Below, piece by piece: positions 19,032 through 30,007 of a stretch of DNA of 64,000 nt. Within the stretch, counting starts at the first letter, position 1. Every line of letters starts with the position of its first letter. Source of the DNA: JACXTP01 sp963789555 (GTDB lineage Archaea > Thermoplasmatota > Thermoplasmata > Methanomassiliicoccales > UBA472); NCBI GenBank assembly GCA_963789555.1, contig CAWBKY010000001.1:88551-152550 (forward strand), read 5' to 3'. The position numbers and the translations under genes are program-made. Under the pieces are notes generated by a model. The model was not told where the DNA came from, did not search any database, and saw only the letters and a list, made by a program, of their open reading frames with translations.

Positions 19032-19633
19032 ATGACAGATCGAGAATGTACACTTAAAGGTGGCTATGGCACGGAGGTCTTGGGTCTTATCTGGTAAGCC
19101 TTGTCGCCATCATGGTTGGTATGTATGGACTAGTTGGTCGTCGATGGTTTCAGCGCCATCGGCACTATAGCAGGGATAATACCATGGATTGGAGCGGGAT
19201 TATTGCTTTGCACACTAATAGCATTCTGGAACGAGAACATCCTGGTCAATGCCGCGTTCGGTGTGTTCGCGATCATCTGCCTGTCCTTCAACGGAATGGT
19301 ATTTGGTGCTGAAGGATTGGGAGGAAGTCTCAATAACAGGCAATGTATTACGGTCGATCTTCGTCGGAATTGCCTTGGCAATGATCGGCCTGGTCTCCCT
19401 TGCGCAACCAGTGAAGATTACTGCCGTTATTCCTATTTCGTCGCTGCGCATCGGCGTTCATCTTCCTCGGCTCTATGGATAACAGGACTGGCTGAGGGAA
19501 CAGTCTGATGAAAGGATGATAGTCGGTGTTCACTGGACCGTTGCAGCCATAATGGCGCTCTACATCGGCAATAGCGATTGCATTCCTTGTTGTCAAGGGC
19601 AAGCCAGTGTTGCCGCTCCTGATCAAGGCCTGA
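19032..19633 (+). CDS. Broken multipass membrane protein, possibly a GPR1/FUN34/YaaH-type transporter
   Basis: Starting from ATG 19032 (MTDRECTLKGGYGTEVLGLIW), a protein of about 200 residues can be pieced together only by changing frame near 19090, 19130, 19325, 19410 and 19500. It has about six hydrophobic segments: LVSLVAIMVGMYGL, GTIAGIIPWIGAGLLLCTLIAFW, ILVNAAFGVFAIICLSF, SIFVGIALAMIGLVSLAQPVKI, SAFIFLGLYG-like, and WTVAAIMALYIG followed by IAIAFLVV. The fifth to sixth region, with a tryptophan before the last helix and ALY, recalls acetate uptake transporters of the YaaH family, but this is weak. The density of frame changes is higher than in neighbours, so it may be a true pseudogene. 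Confidence 0.4.
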
Positions 19634-19800
19634 ACGAGAGAGCATTCACGTTAAACCCTTTCCCCCCTTTTTTTCTAGTTTATCAATCCAGGATTTTTTA
19701 TGTATCATGAGATTATAGCCATTTGAGCCATTTTATAGACTCATTAAAAAGATTCACATAGTGGAAACATCAAATATGGTACAGTTAGGGGGAGGTAGAA

Positions 19801-21212
19801 TGGCAAAGAAAGGATATGAGCTGGAGGGTTCGATTCTCAAGGTCCCAAAGTACGAGTCAGAGATAACTGAATCCATCGAAAAAAGACTCGAGATCGGGAA
19901 ATCCCTGCGCGAATCGGTGCCAAGGGAATCCCATGGTGAATGGGTCCCCCCTTCGAACCGTCGCGACCCGATCGACATACTCATCGAATCCAATGCTGGT
20001 CGAATCGAGGACCTGATCCCTATCCGACATGGAAGGATGGCATTGTCTCCGTTCACATTCCTTAGGGGGTCAGCGTCGGTGATGGCATCAGACCTTTCCA
20101 ACACTCCGAACACCGGCCATACGGTTCAGATATGTGGCGATTGTCATCTCAGCAATTTCGGACTGTTCGCCACTCCAGAAAGGAACTTGATCTTTGATGT
20201 GAACGATTTCGATGAGACCATTCCAGGACCTTGGGAGTGGGACCTCAAGCGATTGGCTGCCTCGGTCTATGTCGCTTATAGCGTGAGCGGGATGTCCGCC
20301 AAGAGATGCTTACACGCTTACAGTAAAATGTGTCCAGGCATATCGGCAAGCCATGCGACGAGGGGCTGGCATGTCCGCCCTCGATATTTGGTATCTGCAG
20401 TTCGATATCCAAGTTCTCCTTGAGTGCATTTCAATCTGGAATCGTCCAAAAACGCGTTAAAACGGCGGACGCAATTGCCAGGCAGAGGGTGAGCAAATAT
20501 CTGTTTCCAAAATTGACCGAGGAGGTCGATGGTAAAAAACGATTCCTCGATGAACCACCTCTTCTGGTCCATATCAAGGACAAGAAAATAATCGATACCA
20601 TGATCCAAACATTGGACCAGTATCGGGAATTCATGCCCCATGAAAAGCGTGTCCTTCTAGATCGATATGAATTCCAAGATCTGGCATTGAAGGTCGTGGG
20701 GGTGGGAAGTGTCGGGACCAGGTGTGCGGTCATATTGCTCTCAGCCTCCGAGAAGGACAACCTCATCCTTCAGATCAAGGAGGCGAGGAATTCGGTCATC
20801 GAGCCATATGTGGAGAAGAGCGCATATGAGAACAACGGGCAGAGGGTGGTCGTTGGACAAAAGATCATGCAGTCCGCAAGCGACGTCCTGCTTGGTTGGA
20901 CAAAACTTCGCGATCAGGGACTATTATGTCAGGCAGCTAAAGGACATGAAGGTCAGCGCCGTGATCGAGAATCAACCTTATGAGATGGCCGAGGCGTATG
21001 TGACCACGTGCGGTTGGACCTTAGCAAAGGCACATGCACGATCAGGGGATCCCGCCATAATTGGCGGGTATCTTGGGAAAGGAACCACCATGGATTATGC
21101 TTTAGCCGATTTTGCCAAGGATTATTGCCAGCAGACGATCGAGGATCACAAGGCCTTGCTGGATGCCATCGAATCGGGCCGCATTAGAGGCGAAGAACGA
21201 CCTGTGAGCTGA
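19801..21212 (+). CDS. DUF2252 family protein (frameshifts)
   Basis: About 470 residues when rejoined across changes near 20325 and 20915. ATG 19801 follows GGGGGAGG at 19787-19794. DUF2252 hallmarks are clear in the first part: RRDPIDILIESNAGRIEDLIPIRHGRMALSPFTFLRG, QICGDCHLSNFGLF, and FDVNDFDETIPGPWEWDLKRLAAS. The His and Asp residues in these motifs and the overall plan recall aminoglycoside-phosphotransferase-like kinases, but no substrate is known. The end (YVTTCGWTLAKAHARSGDP, IGGYLGKG) is also typical. The next gene starts five bases after its stop, so the two are probably co-translated. Confidence 0.85.
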
Positions 21213-21217
21213 CCGAC

Positions 21218-22026
21218 ATGAACGTTGACAATAGGTGGTACCTTCCAGACAGCAAAGCCGCGGTCGCATGGTGCAAGAAGCGGAACGATCAGGAGATCCA
21301 TTGCATCTTTGATGTACTGGCCGAACCGGCATCGGATCGAACCCAAGCCCAATCCTCCGTGGAGTCCTATCTGGATTGCCTGAAGGCAATATGGGACCAT
21401 GGATTGTACGCCTCGATATCCATAAAACCCTCGACGCTTGGGTTCCATGTTCGACCCGGAGATCTGTGTCGAGAACGCCCAAATAATATGTGGGATCGCA
21501 AACGACTCAGGGATCGGGTTCGAGATCGACATGGAGGGGAAGGCGACCATCGATCAAATATTGGACCTAGCTCAGGACTGTCAGATCGAATGCGGGTCGA
21601 TAACCGTGGCTTTACAGGCTTACCTTGACCGTACCAGGACCGACCTGGCGATAATGAACGAGGCCGGGGTCAGGGTGAGGCTGGTCAAAGGGGCATACAT
21701 CGGGGACAGTGGAGATTTTTCCGATATTCAGATCCCGCATGGAATCTTTGGCCCAGTCACAGATCTATCGCGACCGGCCTTTCTGCATCGGGACCCATGA
21801 TCCCGAAATCTTGAGATGGTTCAGGGAGAGGGTTGAGACCCCAAATCCTCATTACGAACTAGATTTCTTGATGGGATTGGCGGACAGGACCAAGGTGGAG
21901 CTAGCTTCGCAAGGTTGGAAAGTTGGCGAGTACGTACCTTTCGGCAAGAACGAAGGGGGTTACTCCGCCCGAAGGGAGAGATACCTAACAGTATTGAGTT
22001 CGATCGGGAGAGCCCCTCTGCCTTAG
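21218..22026 (+). CDS. Proline dehydrogenase-like FAD enzyme (frameshifts)
   Basis: About 269 residues when rejoined across changes near 21450 and 21730. The (beta/alpha)8 proline dehydrogenase pattern is visible: IFDVLAEPA (the LGE strand), YASISIKPSTLG, IGFEIDMEGKATIDQILDL, ITVALQAYLDRTRTDL, the FAD-contacting VRVRLVKGAYIG, and FCIGTHDPEIL. The last segment VGEYVPFGKNEGGYSARRERYL carries the Arg pair that binds the proline carboxylate in known enzymes. ProDH oxidises proline to pyrroline-5-carboxylate. No P5C dehydrogenase is adjacent, unless the frameshifted ALDH at 14.8 kb serves. Ends in TAG. Confidence 0.75.
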
Positions 22027-22404
22027 GCAATATCAATATTATCAATTGTTATATGATGATGAGGTAACAATGTTAATTTTAACTATTGTGATATCTCCAC
22101 AGGAAATGTAGGGGTTAGAGCCGTTAAATGTTCGGATCCCCTTTTTCGCTAAAAGTCCGGGATATTTTCATCAAATAGACCTACTTTCAATTGATATTCG
22201 GGAGACCGTCGTTTACTAAAATGGATACTTCTATACAATAAACTATAATTTCTAATAAATTTATTATTAACAATAATTAATATAGAATTATTAGATTATG
22301 ATAATAGTAATAATATCATAAATAATTATATAATCAATAATAACTATTAAAGTAAATAATAGCTATAGCAAATATAAAATTATAGAAACTATGGAAGTGA
22401 AGGG
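22027..22404. other. AT-rich non-coding gap
   Basis: About 380 bases without a plausible gene. From about 22220 to 22385 the sequence is almost purely A and T, with many short overlapping palindromes (for example aataattatataatc). It probably contains the promoter of the small gene at 22405. No tRNA or repeat array was found in it. Confidence 0.6.
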
Positions 22405-22596
22405 ATGCAAGGGGAAGAGAAGAAGACTAGTCTGCAGGTGAGCACCGATCTCCGGGACCGGTTATACCGTCTTAAATTCCGTAAGACCTATGAGCAGTTC
22501 CTCACCGAGCTATGTGACATGTACGAAGAACAGGCCGTCCATGAGGGTCGCTCGATCTTCGAACCGAGCACCACCTCCGAGAAGGATCTAAGTTGA
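22405..22596 (+). CDS. Small ribbon-helix-helix-like protein
   Basis: 63 residues. The N-terminal strand KTSLQVSTDLRDRLYRLKF followed by two short helices (TYEQFLTELCDMYEEQ) is the pattern of RHH DNA-binding proteins or archaeal antitoxins of the same fold. A purine tract GGAAGTGAAGGG lies directly before ATG. No toxin-like partner is adjacent, since the next gene is a 2H phosphoesterase. The remainder is an acidic, disordered tail. Confidence 0.6.
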   Translation: MQGEEKKTSLQVSTDLRDRLYRLKFRKTYEQFLTELCDMYEEQAVHEGRSIFEPSTTSEKDLS

Positions 22597-22704
22597 AGCA
22601 TGGTCGGATGGTCTGAAAGGATCAAAGGTCATTCTGACCGCCGAAGGGTTCGTCCAAGGACCGACCAATAATTGAAGGGATAGGAATGGGTTTCAGGTGA
22701 GGAT

Positions 22705-23247
22705 ATGGGCTACCGATACTTCATAGGGATTTCGCCACCCGACCCCCTCTATTCCCAAGTGGTGAACTTCCAGATGGGCAAGGCTTGCGCCATGGTGGAG
22801 CCGCACATCACGGTCAAGGCGCCATCTGGACTGATCGATCCGCCCACTTGGCTGAAGAAGATATGGACGATATGCTTGGCTACTCAACCATTTCCCGTGG
22901 TGGTCGGTGAAGTGGACCATTTTGGGGATGATGTGGTATATCTCAAGGTCGAATCGCCTGGTCTGGTGGAGCTGCACCGGTCCTTCGTCCAAGCCATCGG
23001 CCCAACCTCGGAGGAGATCGCTAATTTCCATGAAATGGAAGGTTTCGTCCCCCACATGACCTTGAGCCAATCCATGCCTGAGCAAGGGATCGCTGATGTT
23101 GGGTCGGTGATCGAAAGCGCCAAGGTCAAGTTCAAGTCACCGACCAGGTTCATCTGCGGGTCCGTGAAGATCTATCGTGCCCCATCTGAATTTGAACAGT
23201 ACCGGGTATTCAAAGAGTACACGTTGGGTTTCGAGTGTCGTCATTAA
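22705..23247 (+). CDS. 2H phosphoesterase / 2'-5' RNA ligase family protein
   Basis: 180 residues with two HxTx-type catalytic motifs, HITVKAP (about residue 34) and HMTLSQS (about residue 113), spaced as in LigT/ThpR-like cyclic phosphodiesterases. These open 2',3'-cyclic phosphates or join 2'-5' RNA ends. GGTGA lies five bases before ATG 22705. The gene is intact and, together with the small RHH-like gene, sits between two AT-rich gaps. Confidence 0.85.
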   Translation: MGYRYFIGISPPDPLYSQVVNFQMGKACAMVEPHITVKAPSGLIDPPTWLKKIWTICLATQPFPVVVGEVDHFGDDVVYLKVESPGLVELHRSFVQAIGPTSEEIANFHEMEGFVPHMTLSQSMPEQGIADVGSVIESAKVKFKSPTRFICGSVKIYRAPSEFEQYRVFKEYTLGFECRH

Positions 23248-23624
23248 ATATGATATTATTATTATTTTAGCTGATTTCGATATTAATATATAATAAATTA
23301 GTTTTTATTAAAAATAAGGCGATTTTGAACACGAAATCAGTCAAGAGGGATATATCTCGAGGGTTGTTTCGTCCTCAGATCGATAGAAAATTGCAGAATT
23401 TTCTTCGATTTAGCTGTTAAAATAAAAAAAGTAGTTGATATCGAAAATACATTAAAAAATATTCAATATTCAAAAATATTGACTTTTAGCATCGTCTCTT
23501 TAGGTCGGTCAAAAAGATAAGTTTTTGTCTTATATTTAATTATTCTAATTTAATAACGATAACAACTTAATTAATTTAATAGATTTCATCGTCTATTTAT
23601 ATTTGTAATATTATAATTAATAAA
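23248..23624. other. AT-rich non-coding gap
   Basis: About 375 bases of strongly AT-rich sequence between convergent genes. Several A and T runs could terminate transcription from both sides. I see no gene, tRNA or repeat array. Confidence 0.6.
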
Positions 23625-24276
23625 TTAGAATAAATATTTAAGAACATCATCCTCCAATTCCGAGAAACTAGAAAAAGTACTGTGAGGCAAAGACTCCTTT
23701 GAGCACATCGCTGCCAATCTCGATCCCTTCACCGCATAGATGATGATCGGACGATCTAGCGGCGTTATAATCCGAGGATCCGTCCCCGATGTAGAATGAC
23801 CCGTCATGGAACTTCCTGGACCTCAAGCACGGAATCCTGTTTGAAATCCAATGCGCCAGGATTCTTTATCGAAGGGAACGCGAAGCGAATGGCACCATCA
23901 TTCCAGACCGCCTTTCCTGTCATCATCTTCAGTTCGAACTCCCCGAACTTCGTTTTCATGAAATGTTCGATGAAGAAATCCAATCCCGCGGACACGATGC
24001 AAATGTCACTCTTCCCCCTTGTCTATCATATGAAGGAACCCGCTCAGACCCGCTCTTGCCTCGACATTCCGATCCAGGTAGGCGATAATCGATTCAGGCC
24101 GCTCATGGACCAATGCGAACTGGAGCTTCATGCAGTCCTCTAGACCTATCTCCCCTCGGTCCATTATGATCGTCATAAACATGCCAGCGTTCGTCAGCGA
24201 ACCTTCTCAGCACAAGCTCGGAGCTGTCCCTCATCGTGATCGTGCCATCAAAGTCCAAGAGCACCGCTGAGCTCAT
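23625..24276 (-). CDS. HAD superfamily phosphatase, phosphoserine-phosphatase/MtnX-like (frameshifts)
   Basis: About 217 residues when rejoined across changes near 24170, 24015 and 23805. HAD motif I is at the N-terminus (AVLLDFDGTIT, catalytic Asp pair). Then come DICIVSAGLDFFIEHFM (motif II serine), a lysine-containing middle region, and FYIGDGSSDYNAA (motif IV). The end, YAVKGSRLAAMCSKESLPHSTFSSF, is characteristic of MtnX-like 2,3-diketo-5-methylthiopentyl-1-phosphate phosphatases and related PSPases. The substrate cannot be fixed. It lies 68 bases downstream of a universal stress protein gene in the same direction. Confidence 0.75.
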
Positions 24277-24344
24277 CTAAAAAGGGAAAAGGCCAGGGAG
24301 GCCTTTAATCATTTTTGACTGATAGTCTCAATTGGTTGATAGGC

Positions 24345-24777
24345 CTATGGGACGACAAGCACCGGCACCTTGGACATCTGAGAGACCCGCATGGACACGC
24401 TCCCCCAGGCCACCATCTTCTTGGCGCTCATGCCTCTCGTCCCCAGGACGACGAGGTCGGCTCCCTCGGACCGCTCCAATATCTTCTCCACCGGGTGTCC
24501 GAAGTCCACATCACGGGTCACTTCCACCCCGGCCTTCTTCACTATCTCGATCGCATGGTTGAGCTCGACATCGCCGATGTTCTCACCTTCCCCGCTCCAA
24601 ACCTCCTTCCCACCGAGCATGGTATGTTCTGCCGGCCCCACCACGAACAACAGGTCGACCTTGGCCGAGTATAACCTTAGCTAGGTCGCCCGCCATCTCC
24701 GCCGCCCGCAAAGAATTGGGCGAACCATCGACGCAGACCAATATCCTTGAGATCTTGTGCACTTGATCACCGATCAT
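24345..24777 (-). CDS. Universal stress protein (UspA family; one frameshift)
   Basis: About 143 residues. It begins ISRILVCVDGSPNSLRAAEMAGDLAKV and, after a change near 24660, continues VDLLFVVGPAEH to VEKILERSEGADLVVLGTRGMSAKKMVAWGSVSMRVSQMSKVPVLVVP. The ATP-binding motif GxxGxxxxxxxxxGS is present as GTRGMSAKKMVAWGS with normal spacing. Full-length single-domain Usp. Ends in TAG. Confidence 0.85.
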
Positions 24778-24880
24778 ATTATTCCAATTCGTTAGTAGAA
24801 AATGGTTGCTAAGGGCGGTTTATAGCCCTTAGAGCAAAGAACCGCTCGATTCAGCTCATGCCAGATTTCATTGGGCTCGG

Positions 24881-24893
24881 AAAGATAAATATA
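24881..24893 (+). promoter_or_regulatory. TATA element of the secreted propeller protein gene
   Basis: The sequence aaagataaatatag lies about 45 bases before ATG 24932, with GAAGGG at 24919-24924 as a ribosome binding site. Confidence 0.45.
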
Positions 24894-24931
24894 GCCAGAA
24901 AAAAATATCACCTTCAAGTCGAAGGGATGCT

Positions 24932-27408
24932 ATGCAAGCTAAGCACTCAGCGGTAGTTCTAACCTTGGCGATCCTATTGCCAACTCTGCTCCTGATCGCG
25001 GTTCCAGCGAACGCGGCAGGCGCCGAGGAAGGGCGGTCGGTCTCCTGGTTAAAAGAGACTTTGGACAGCACCTCGGAGGTGCGTCAGAGCGTCTCGGTGA
25101 TACGTCGATGCGAACGGGTTTGTCCACGTCAGCTATTACTCGGGAAAGACCAGCACTCTGATGTATGAGACCAATGACCAACAGTTGTGGACGAGCTATC
25201 AGGTCGATGGGCAGACCGGCACCGGTTCATACAACTCGATCGACATCGGGATGAACAACAACGTCGTGATCGCCTACTACGATTCCAACAACCTCAACTT
25301 GAAATTGGCCACAAGCGCCGAGACCGGGAGTGCCTGGCAGACACAGCACCCTGGACAGCGATGGCGATGTGGGCAAGTACTGCTCCGTGGCTACGGATGG
25401 CAACGGCAACGGGGCCGTCTCCTACTACGATTCGACCAACGAGAAGCTAAAGTTCTTCTCCATACATCGGAGGGCCACGCCAACATCGAGGTGGTCGATG
25501 ACATGAACCCCGGAAGCACCTCGCTCTCCTACTTCACGCAACGGTACGCCAGTGATCACCTACATGGAGAAGGGCTCCTACAAGCTGAAGTATGCCATGA
25601 AGATCGAACGGTGCCTGGAAGCTTCGGTCTGGTCAACAACGTACCTGTTGGTGATGCCAGCAGCTCCCATACCGATTGGCAGGACGCCCTCCACGTGGCC
25701 TATTACAACGCCTCCAATGCCAGGCTCTGCTACGCCAAGTGGAGCCAATGGGGCCTGGACCTATGCCTATCCCGGACCCGACACACCGTGTATCGCAGTC
25801 GATAAGCATGAGGCCTGACGTCCTGGGCAAGGCGCACATCAGCTACTACAATGCGGCCCAGAACGACCTGATGTACGCCACCAACCGCAACGGCGCTTGG
25901 ACCATGAGAGTCCTGGACGCCATCGGCAATCAGGGCATCAAGAACGCCATCGGGGTGGACAACTACACCAAAGTGCACGTGGTCTACGTCGACAGCACCA
26001 ACAACTTCCTGAACCACATCACCAACGCACAGGCCACCTGGGACATCGAGGCGGTCGCACCGGAGCATGGTCGGGGCTGGCGAGAACAACTCCTTGGCCA
26101 TCGATTCCGCGGGGTGAGCCACATCGCCTTCAGCGACCCCACCAATGGCAGCCTCTACTATGCCAACGACTCAGATGGGGACATGGAATATCAGCTCTGG
26201 TGGACGTGGGCGGGGTGGGGCAGAACCCTTCCATAACCGTACTTGAGAACGGGTCGGTGTTCATCAGCTACTATGACTTCACCAAGAAACAGCTGAAGCT
26301 GGCATGGAACTTCGGTGCGGGTTGGAACAACGACACCGTTGATTCCAGCATGAACGTCGGGAAGTACAGCGCCATAGCCGCCTCGGACAAGAACATCTAT
26401 ATCGTCTACACGGACGAGGGTGCCGGACAACCTCAAGTGGGCCGTGCGTAAGTCCGGTTCCTGGATCATCAACCTCTTGGTGGACACCAACAAGGTCGGT
26501 CCGGGCCTGGACATGACCATGACCGCGGACGGGAACCTGCATCTGGCCTACTTCAACGACAACCAGCTCAACTACGGGAAGTATGATGGCACCGAACTGG
26601 AACCTGGCGGTGGTGGACAACTCGTACCCCTGCGGGGTCAGCACGTCCATCGATGTGAACTCGGACGGCCAGGTCTTCATAAGCTACTACGTGAAGACGT
26701 GGACGAGAGCGGTATCCGTCTGGCCTGGGGTACCACTGGCAACTGGAAGTATCAATGGGTCATGGAGAAGGACGCCTCCGGACCGGGTTACTCCAACGCC
26801 TTGGCCTTCGACTCCACCGGCGCGCCTCACGTGGCCTTCATCAACCAGGCCCAGCCGAGCACATTGGGCGTATCCAACTTCTATTATGGGCTTTGGAGCA
26901 ACGGGACCTTGGACTTCGATGACATCACCGGAAAGGTGAGCGCCGACTCCGACAGCTCGGGAAGGGTCCACGTCGTCTATTACGACCAGACCAACCAGAC
27001 CCTCAAGCTGGCCGCGATGGTGGTAGTTCCGAGCCCACCGCTCTCGCTGACGGTGCTGACGGGGGATGCGTTCGTGCAGCTCTCCTGGAACGCCCCGACC
27101 AATGATGGTGGGGCGCCGGTCACCCAGTACCTCATCCTGAGGGGCAACTCCGAGAGCACCGTCAGGCCGTACCTGACCGTCACCGGGACCATGTACAATG
27201 ACACCGGCCTGGTCAACGACATACCCTACTATTACACGGTGAAGGCCATCAACACCGAGGGGGCCAGCCCAGCATCGAACCAGGTCTCCGCCACCCCGCA
27301 GGGCGAGGGCGGTGAGGATCCCTCGACTACACCATGATCATCATCGCCGCCATCGCGGGAGTGGTCGTCGTGGCTGTGGTGGTGCTGTTGTTGCGGCGTC
27401 GCGGTTAG
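24932..27408 (+). CDS. Secreted membrane-anchored beta-propeller/FN3 protein (many frameshifts)
   Basis: About 825 residues once rejoined. A signal peptide (VVLTLAILLPTLLLIAVPANAAGA) is followed by repeats of about 45-50 residues of the form 'SIDVDxxGxxHISYYDxxNxxLKYAxxxxGxW'. I count 14 through the frame changes, which would make two seven-bladed propellers. Then comes one fibronectin type III domain (SPPLSLTVLTGDAFVQLSWNAP to ASNQVSATP, 27030-27300), a short linker and a C-terminal transmembrane helix with RRRG. Frame changes lie near 25080, 25345, 25545, 25645, 25770, 26070, 26190, 26425, 26600, 26690 and 27335. The same repeat occurs in the giant protein at 53.5 kb. Confidence 0.8.
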
Positions 27409-27411
27409 AGC

Positions 27412-27476
27412 AGATTTAAACCCTTTCCCTTTACTTTTCTTTACTTTCGCCGCTTCCACCGGTCAATTATTTATTG
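27412..27476 (+). promoter_or_regulatory. Pyrimidine-rich terminator and rfcL TATA region
   Basis: A run of C/T with several TTT and TTTT blocks follows the propeller gene and can terminate it. It ends in aattatttattg (27465-27476), placed about 31 bases before the rfcL ATG, as for a leaderless archaeal transcript. Confidence 0.45.
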
Positions 27477-27501
27477 TGACTTGACATAGAGTGGCCCAGC
27501 C

Positions 27502-29009
27502 ATGCACGATGATTGGACCGAGCTTTACCGACCGAGCAACCTCAAGGAGGTGCTGGGCAACCCCAAGGCCGTGGCACAGATGAGGCAATGGGCCCTCGCC
27601 TGGGAGGCTGGTCAGCCCAAGGAGCGGGCCATCGTCCTGATCGGGACGCCAGGCATCGGCAAGACCAGCATGGCCCAGGCGCTCGCCAAGGAGTTCTCCT
27701 GGGGGCTGGTGGAGATGAACGCCTCGGACCAGCGCAACGCCGAGGCCATCAAGGCGCGTGGCAATTCGCGGGGCGCTATCGGACACGTTCAGCGACACCG
27801 GCGAGTTCCTGTCCAGCAAGGAAGGCCGCCGCAAGCTCATCGTGCTGGACGAGGCGGACAACATCTTCGGCCGGGAGGATGCGGGCGGCATCCCCGCCAT
27901 GGCGGAGCTGATCCGCAGCACCAAGCAGCCGGTCATCCTCATCGTCAACGACTTCTACGAGCTGAGCCGCCGCAGCGCGGCCATCAAATCGGAGACGCTC
28001 CAGATCAAGCTCTCCCGATTGCAGACGTCCACCGTCAAGACCGCCCTCAAGCACATAGCCATGGACCAAGGGGTGAGCGTGGACGAGAAGGTGTTCGACT
28101 CCATAGCCGAGCGCTCCAACGGCGACATGCGGGCCGCCATCCGCGACCTGCAGGCCGTGGCCTTGGGCCATGACCGGGTGGAGGAGCACGACCTCACCGG
28201 ACTGGGGGACCGCCTCTCCCAGAAATCGATGTACGAGCTCATGGCCGACGTCCTGGGCGGGATCAACCCCCGCAAGGCGCGGCAGACCATGATGGAAGCG
28301 GACGAGGACCCGGACTATATCATGAAGTGGCTGGACGAGAACGTGCCTCTCGTCTACAAGGAGTCAGGGGACCTGGACCGGGCCTACGATTCGCTCTCCC
28401 GCGCCGATATCTTCATGTCCCGGGTGAAAAGGCGCCAATACTACGGTTTCTGGGGGTACGCCAACATGCACATGTGCTATGGCGTGACCTTGGCCAAGGC
28501 CAAGCCCTACCGGGGCTATGTCCAGTACCGTTTCCCGATGATGTTGCTGCGCCTCTCGCGATCGAAGGAGGCCAGGGGGGTCAAGGCAGCGGTGGCGCAC
28601 AAGATCGGCGCCGAGTGCCACAGCTCCATGAAGGACACGATAGAGCAGATACTGCCCTATTTCCGCGAGCTCTTCAAGCAAAACCAGGAGTTCCGTTCCA
28701 GCATGGCGCTGCGCCTGGCACTGGAGCAGGAGGAGATGGCCTTCATCCTGGAGCAGAAGGTGGACGCCCCGGCGGTGAAGCAGCTCATGGCGGAGATGCA
28801 CATGGTCAGGGAGCGCGGCCGTTCCGCCCCTCCCGCAGAGACGGATCGACGAGCCAGAGCCAATGACGAAGCCAGAGAGGAAGGGGCGCAAGAAGAAGGC
28901 GGAGACGACCCCCGCGCCGAAGGTGGAGGAGGAACCACCACCGGCGCCGAAGGAGGAGAAGCCCTCCGAAGCGGACAAAGGCACGCAGAAGACCTTGTTC
29001 CAGTTCTGA
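27502..29009 (+). CDS. rfcL: Replication factor C large subunit (two frameshifts)
   Basis: About 502 residues. Starts MHDDWTELYRPSNLKEVLGN. Walker A is GTPGIGKTS, Walker B VLDEADN, followed by a sensor region, DMRAAIRDLQ, and the collar domain. The frame changes near 27765 and again near 28835, after which a Lys/Pro/Glu-rich linker leads to the C-terminal PIP box QKTLFQF, the PCNA-binding motif expected in archaeal RfcL. This subunit loads the PCNA clamp with RfcS. An essential gene with two breaks is a strong hint of sequence error. The uninterrupted frame that runs on to 30793 is an artefact of these shifts. Confidence 0.92.
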
Positions 29010-29011
29010 GG

Positions 29012-29957
29012 ATGGAGATGAAGCAGGACCTGAGGGGCATACTGGAAAAGCAGCAGTACCGATTGTGCGGCGAGCACGCGGCGGTGAAGCTGTGCCATTG
29101 GATGAAGGAGTCCATGCTGCGCGGGCGCACCTGCTACAAGCAGGACTTCTATGGCATAAGGTCCCACCGCTGCCTGCAGATGACCCCGGCGGTCAATGAT
29201 TGCACTCACAATTGCCAGTTCTGCTGGAGGGTGCGCGGCTTCGAGTCGACGGTCACGAAATGGCAGGAGCCGGAGGTCGTGCTCGACGCACTGCATCGAG
29301 CACCAAAGGAAATTGGTGACTGGCTTCAAGGGCGACCCGCGCTGCTCCCGCCAGATGTGGGACGAGAGCCGCGACCCCAAGCAGGTGGCCATATCGCTGG
29401 CCGGGGAACCGACCATGTACCCCTATCTGAGCGACTTCATCGCGCTGTGCCACCGCCGGGGCATGACCACCTTCCTGGTCACGAACGGGACGTTCCCGGA
29501 GGTGCTGGAGGCCATGGACCACCTGCCCACCCAGATATATGTGACCGTGGCCGCCCCGAACGAGGAGGTGTACCGTCGGGTCTGCGTGCCCCGCATCCCC
29601 GATGGCTGGGAGCGCCTCATGCGCACTTTGGAGCTATTCCCTTCGCTGAGCACCCGCCGGGTGATCAGGCATACCCTGGTGAAGGACTGGAACATGGGCT
29701 GGGAGCGCGATTATGCCAGATTGGACGCCATCGCCGAACCGATGTTCGTCGAGCCGAAGGGGTACGTCTTCGTCGGAGGTTCGCGGGCGAGGATGTCCAT
29801 GGACAACATGCCATCGCACAAGGACGTCCTGGAGTTCGGGTCGAGGGTGGGGGCGGAGCTGGGCATGACGGTGTTGAAGGACAAGGCGGACAGCCGGGTC
29901 TGCGCCCTGGGCGCTCCAGGCACGGACACCAAGATACCCGGTCTGGAAGACGCTTGA
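29012..29957 (+). CDS. taw1: tRNA 4-demethylwyosine synthase Taw1 (one frameshift)
   Basis: About 315 residues. ATG 29012 is two bases after the rfcL stop. The radical-SAM cluster motif is CTHNCQFC (CxxxCxxC) within QMTPAVNDCTHNCQFCWR, and the first part has the conserved cysteines of the second Fe-S site. The frame changes near 29295 and continues CIEHQRKLVTGFKGDPR, ISLAGEPTMYPYLSDFI, FLVTNGTFPEVL and RVIRHTLVKDWNMGW, all typical of TYW1/Taw1. The enzyme builds the tricyclic base of wyosine at position 37 of tRNA-Phe using pyruvate. Confidence 0.92.
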
Positions 29958-30007
29958 ATCGGCAGGATTATTATGGGCCGCCCCCGTTCCTGGAAGGAGG
30001 CCGTGCC

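Noticed and set aside
22405..23247. RHH-like gene plus 2H phosphoesterase as a toxin-antitoxin pair
   Set aside because: They are separated by about 110 bases, and 2H phosphoesterases of this type are usually housekeeping RNA enzymes. The sequence gives no positive evidence.
16150..24300. Insertion sequence or prophage
   Set aside because: No transposase with terminal inverted repeats and no phage structural genes were seen. Only the recombinase pair suggests mobility.
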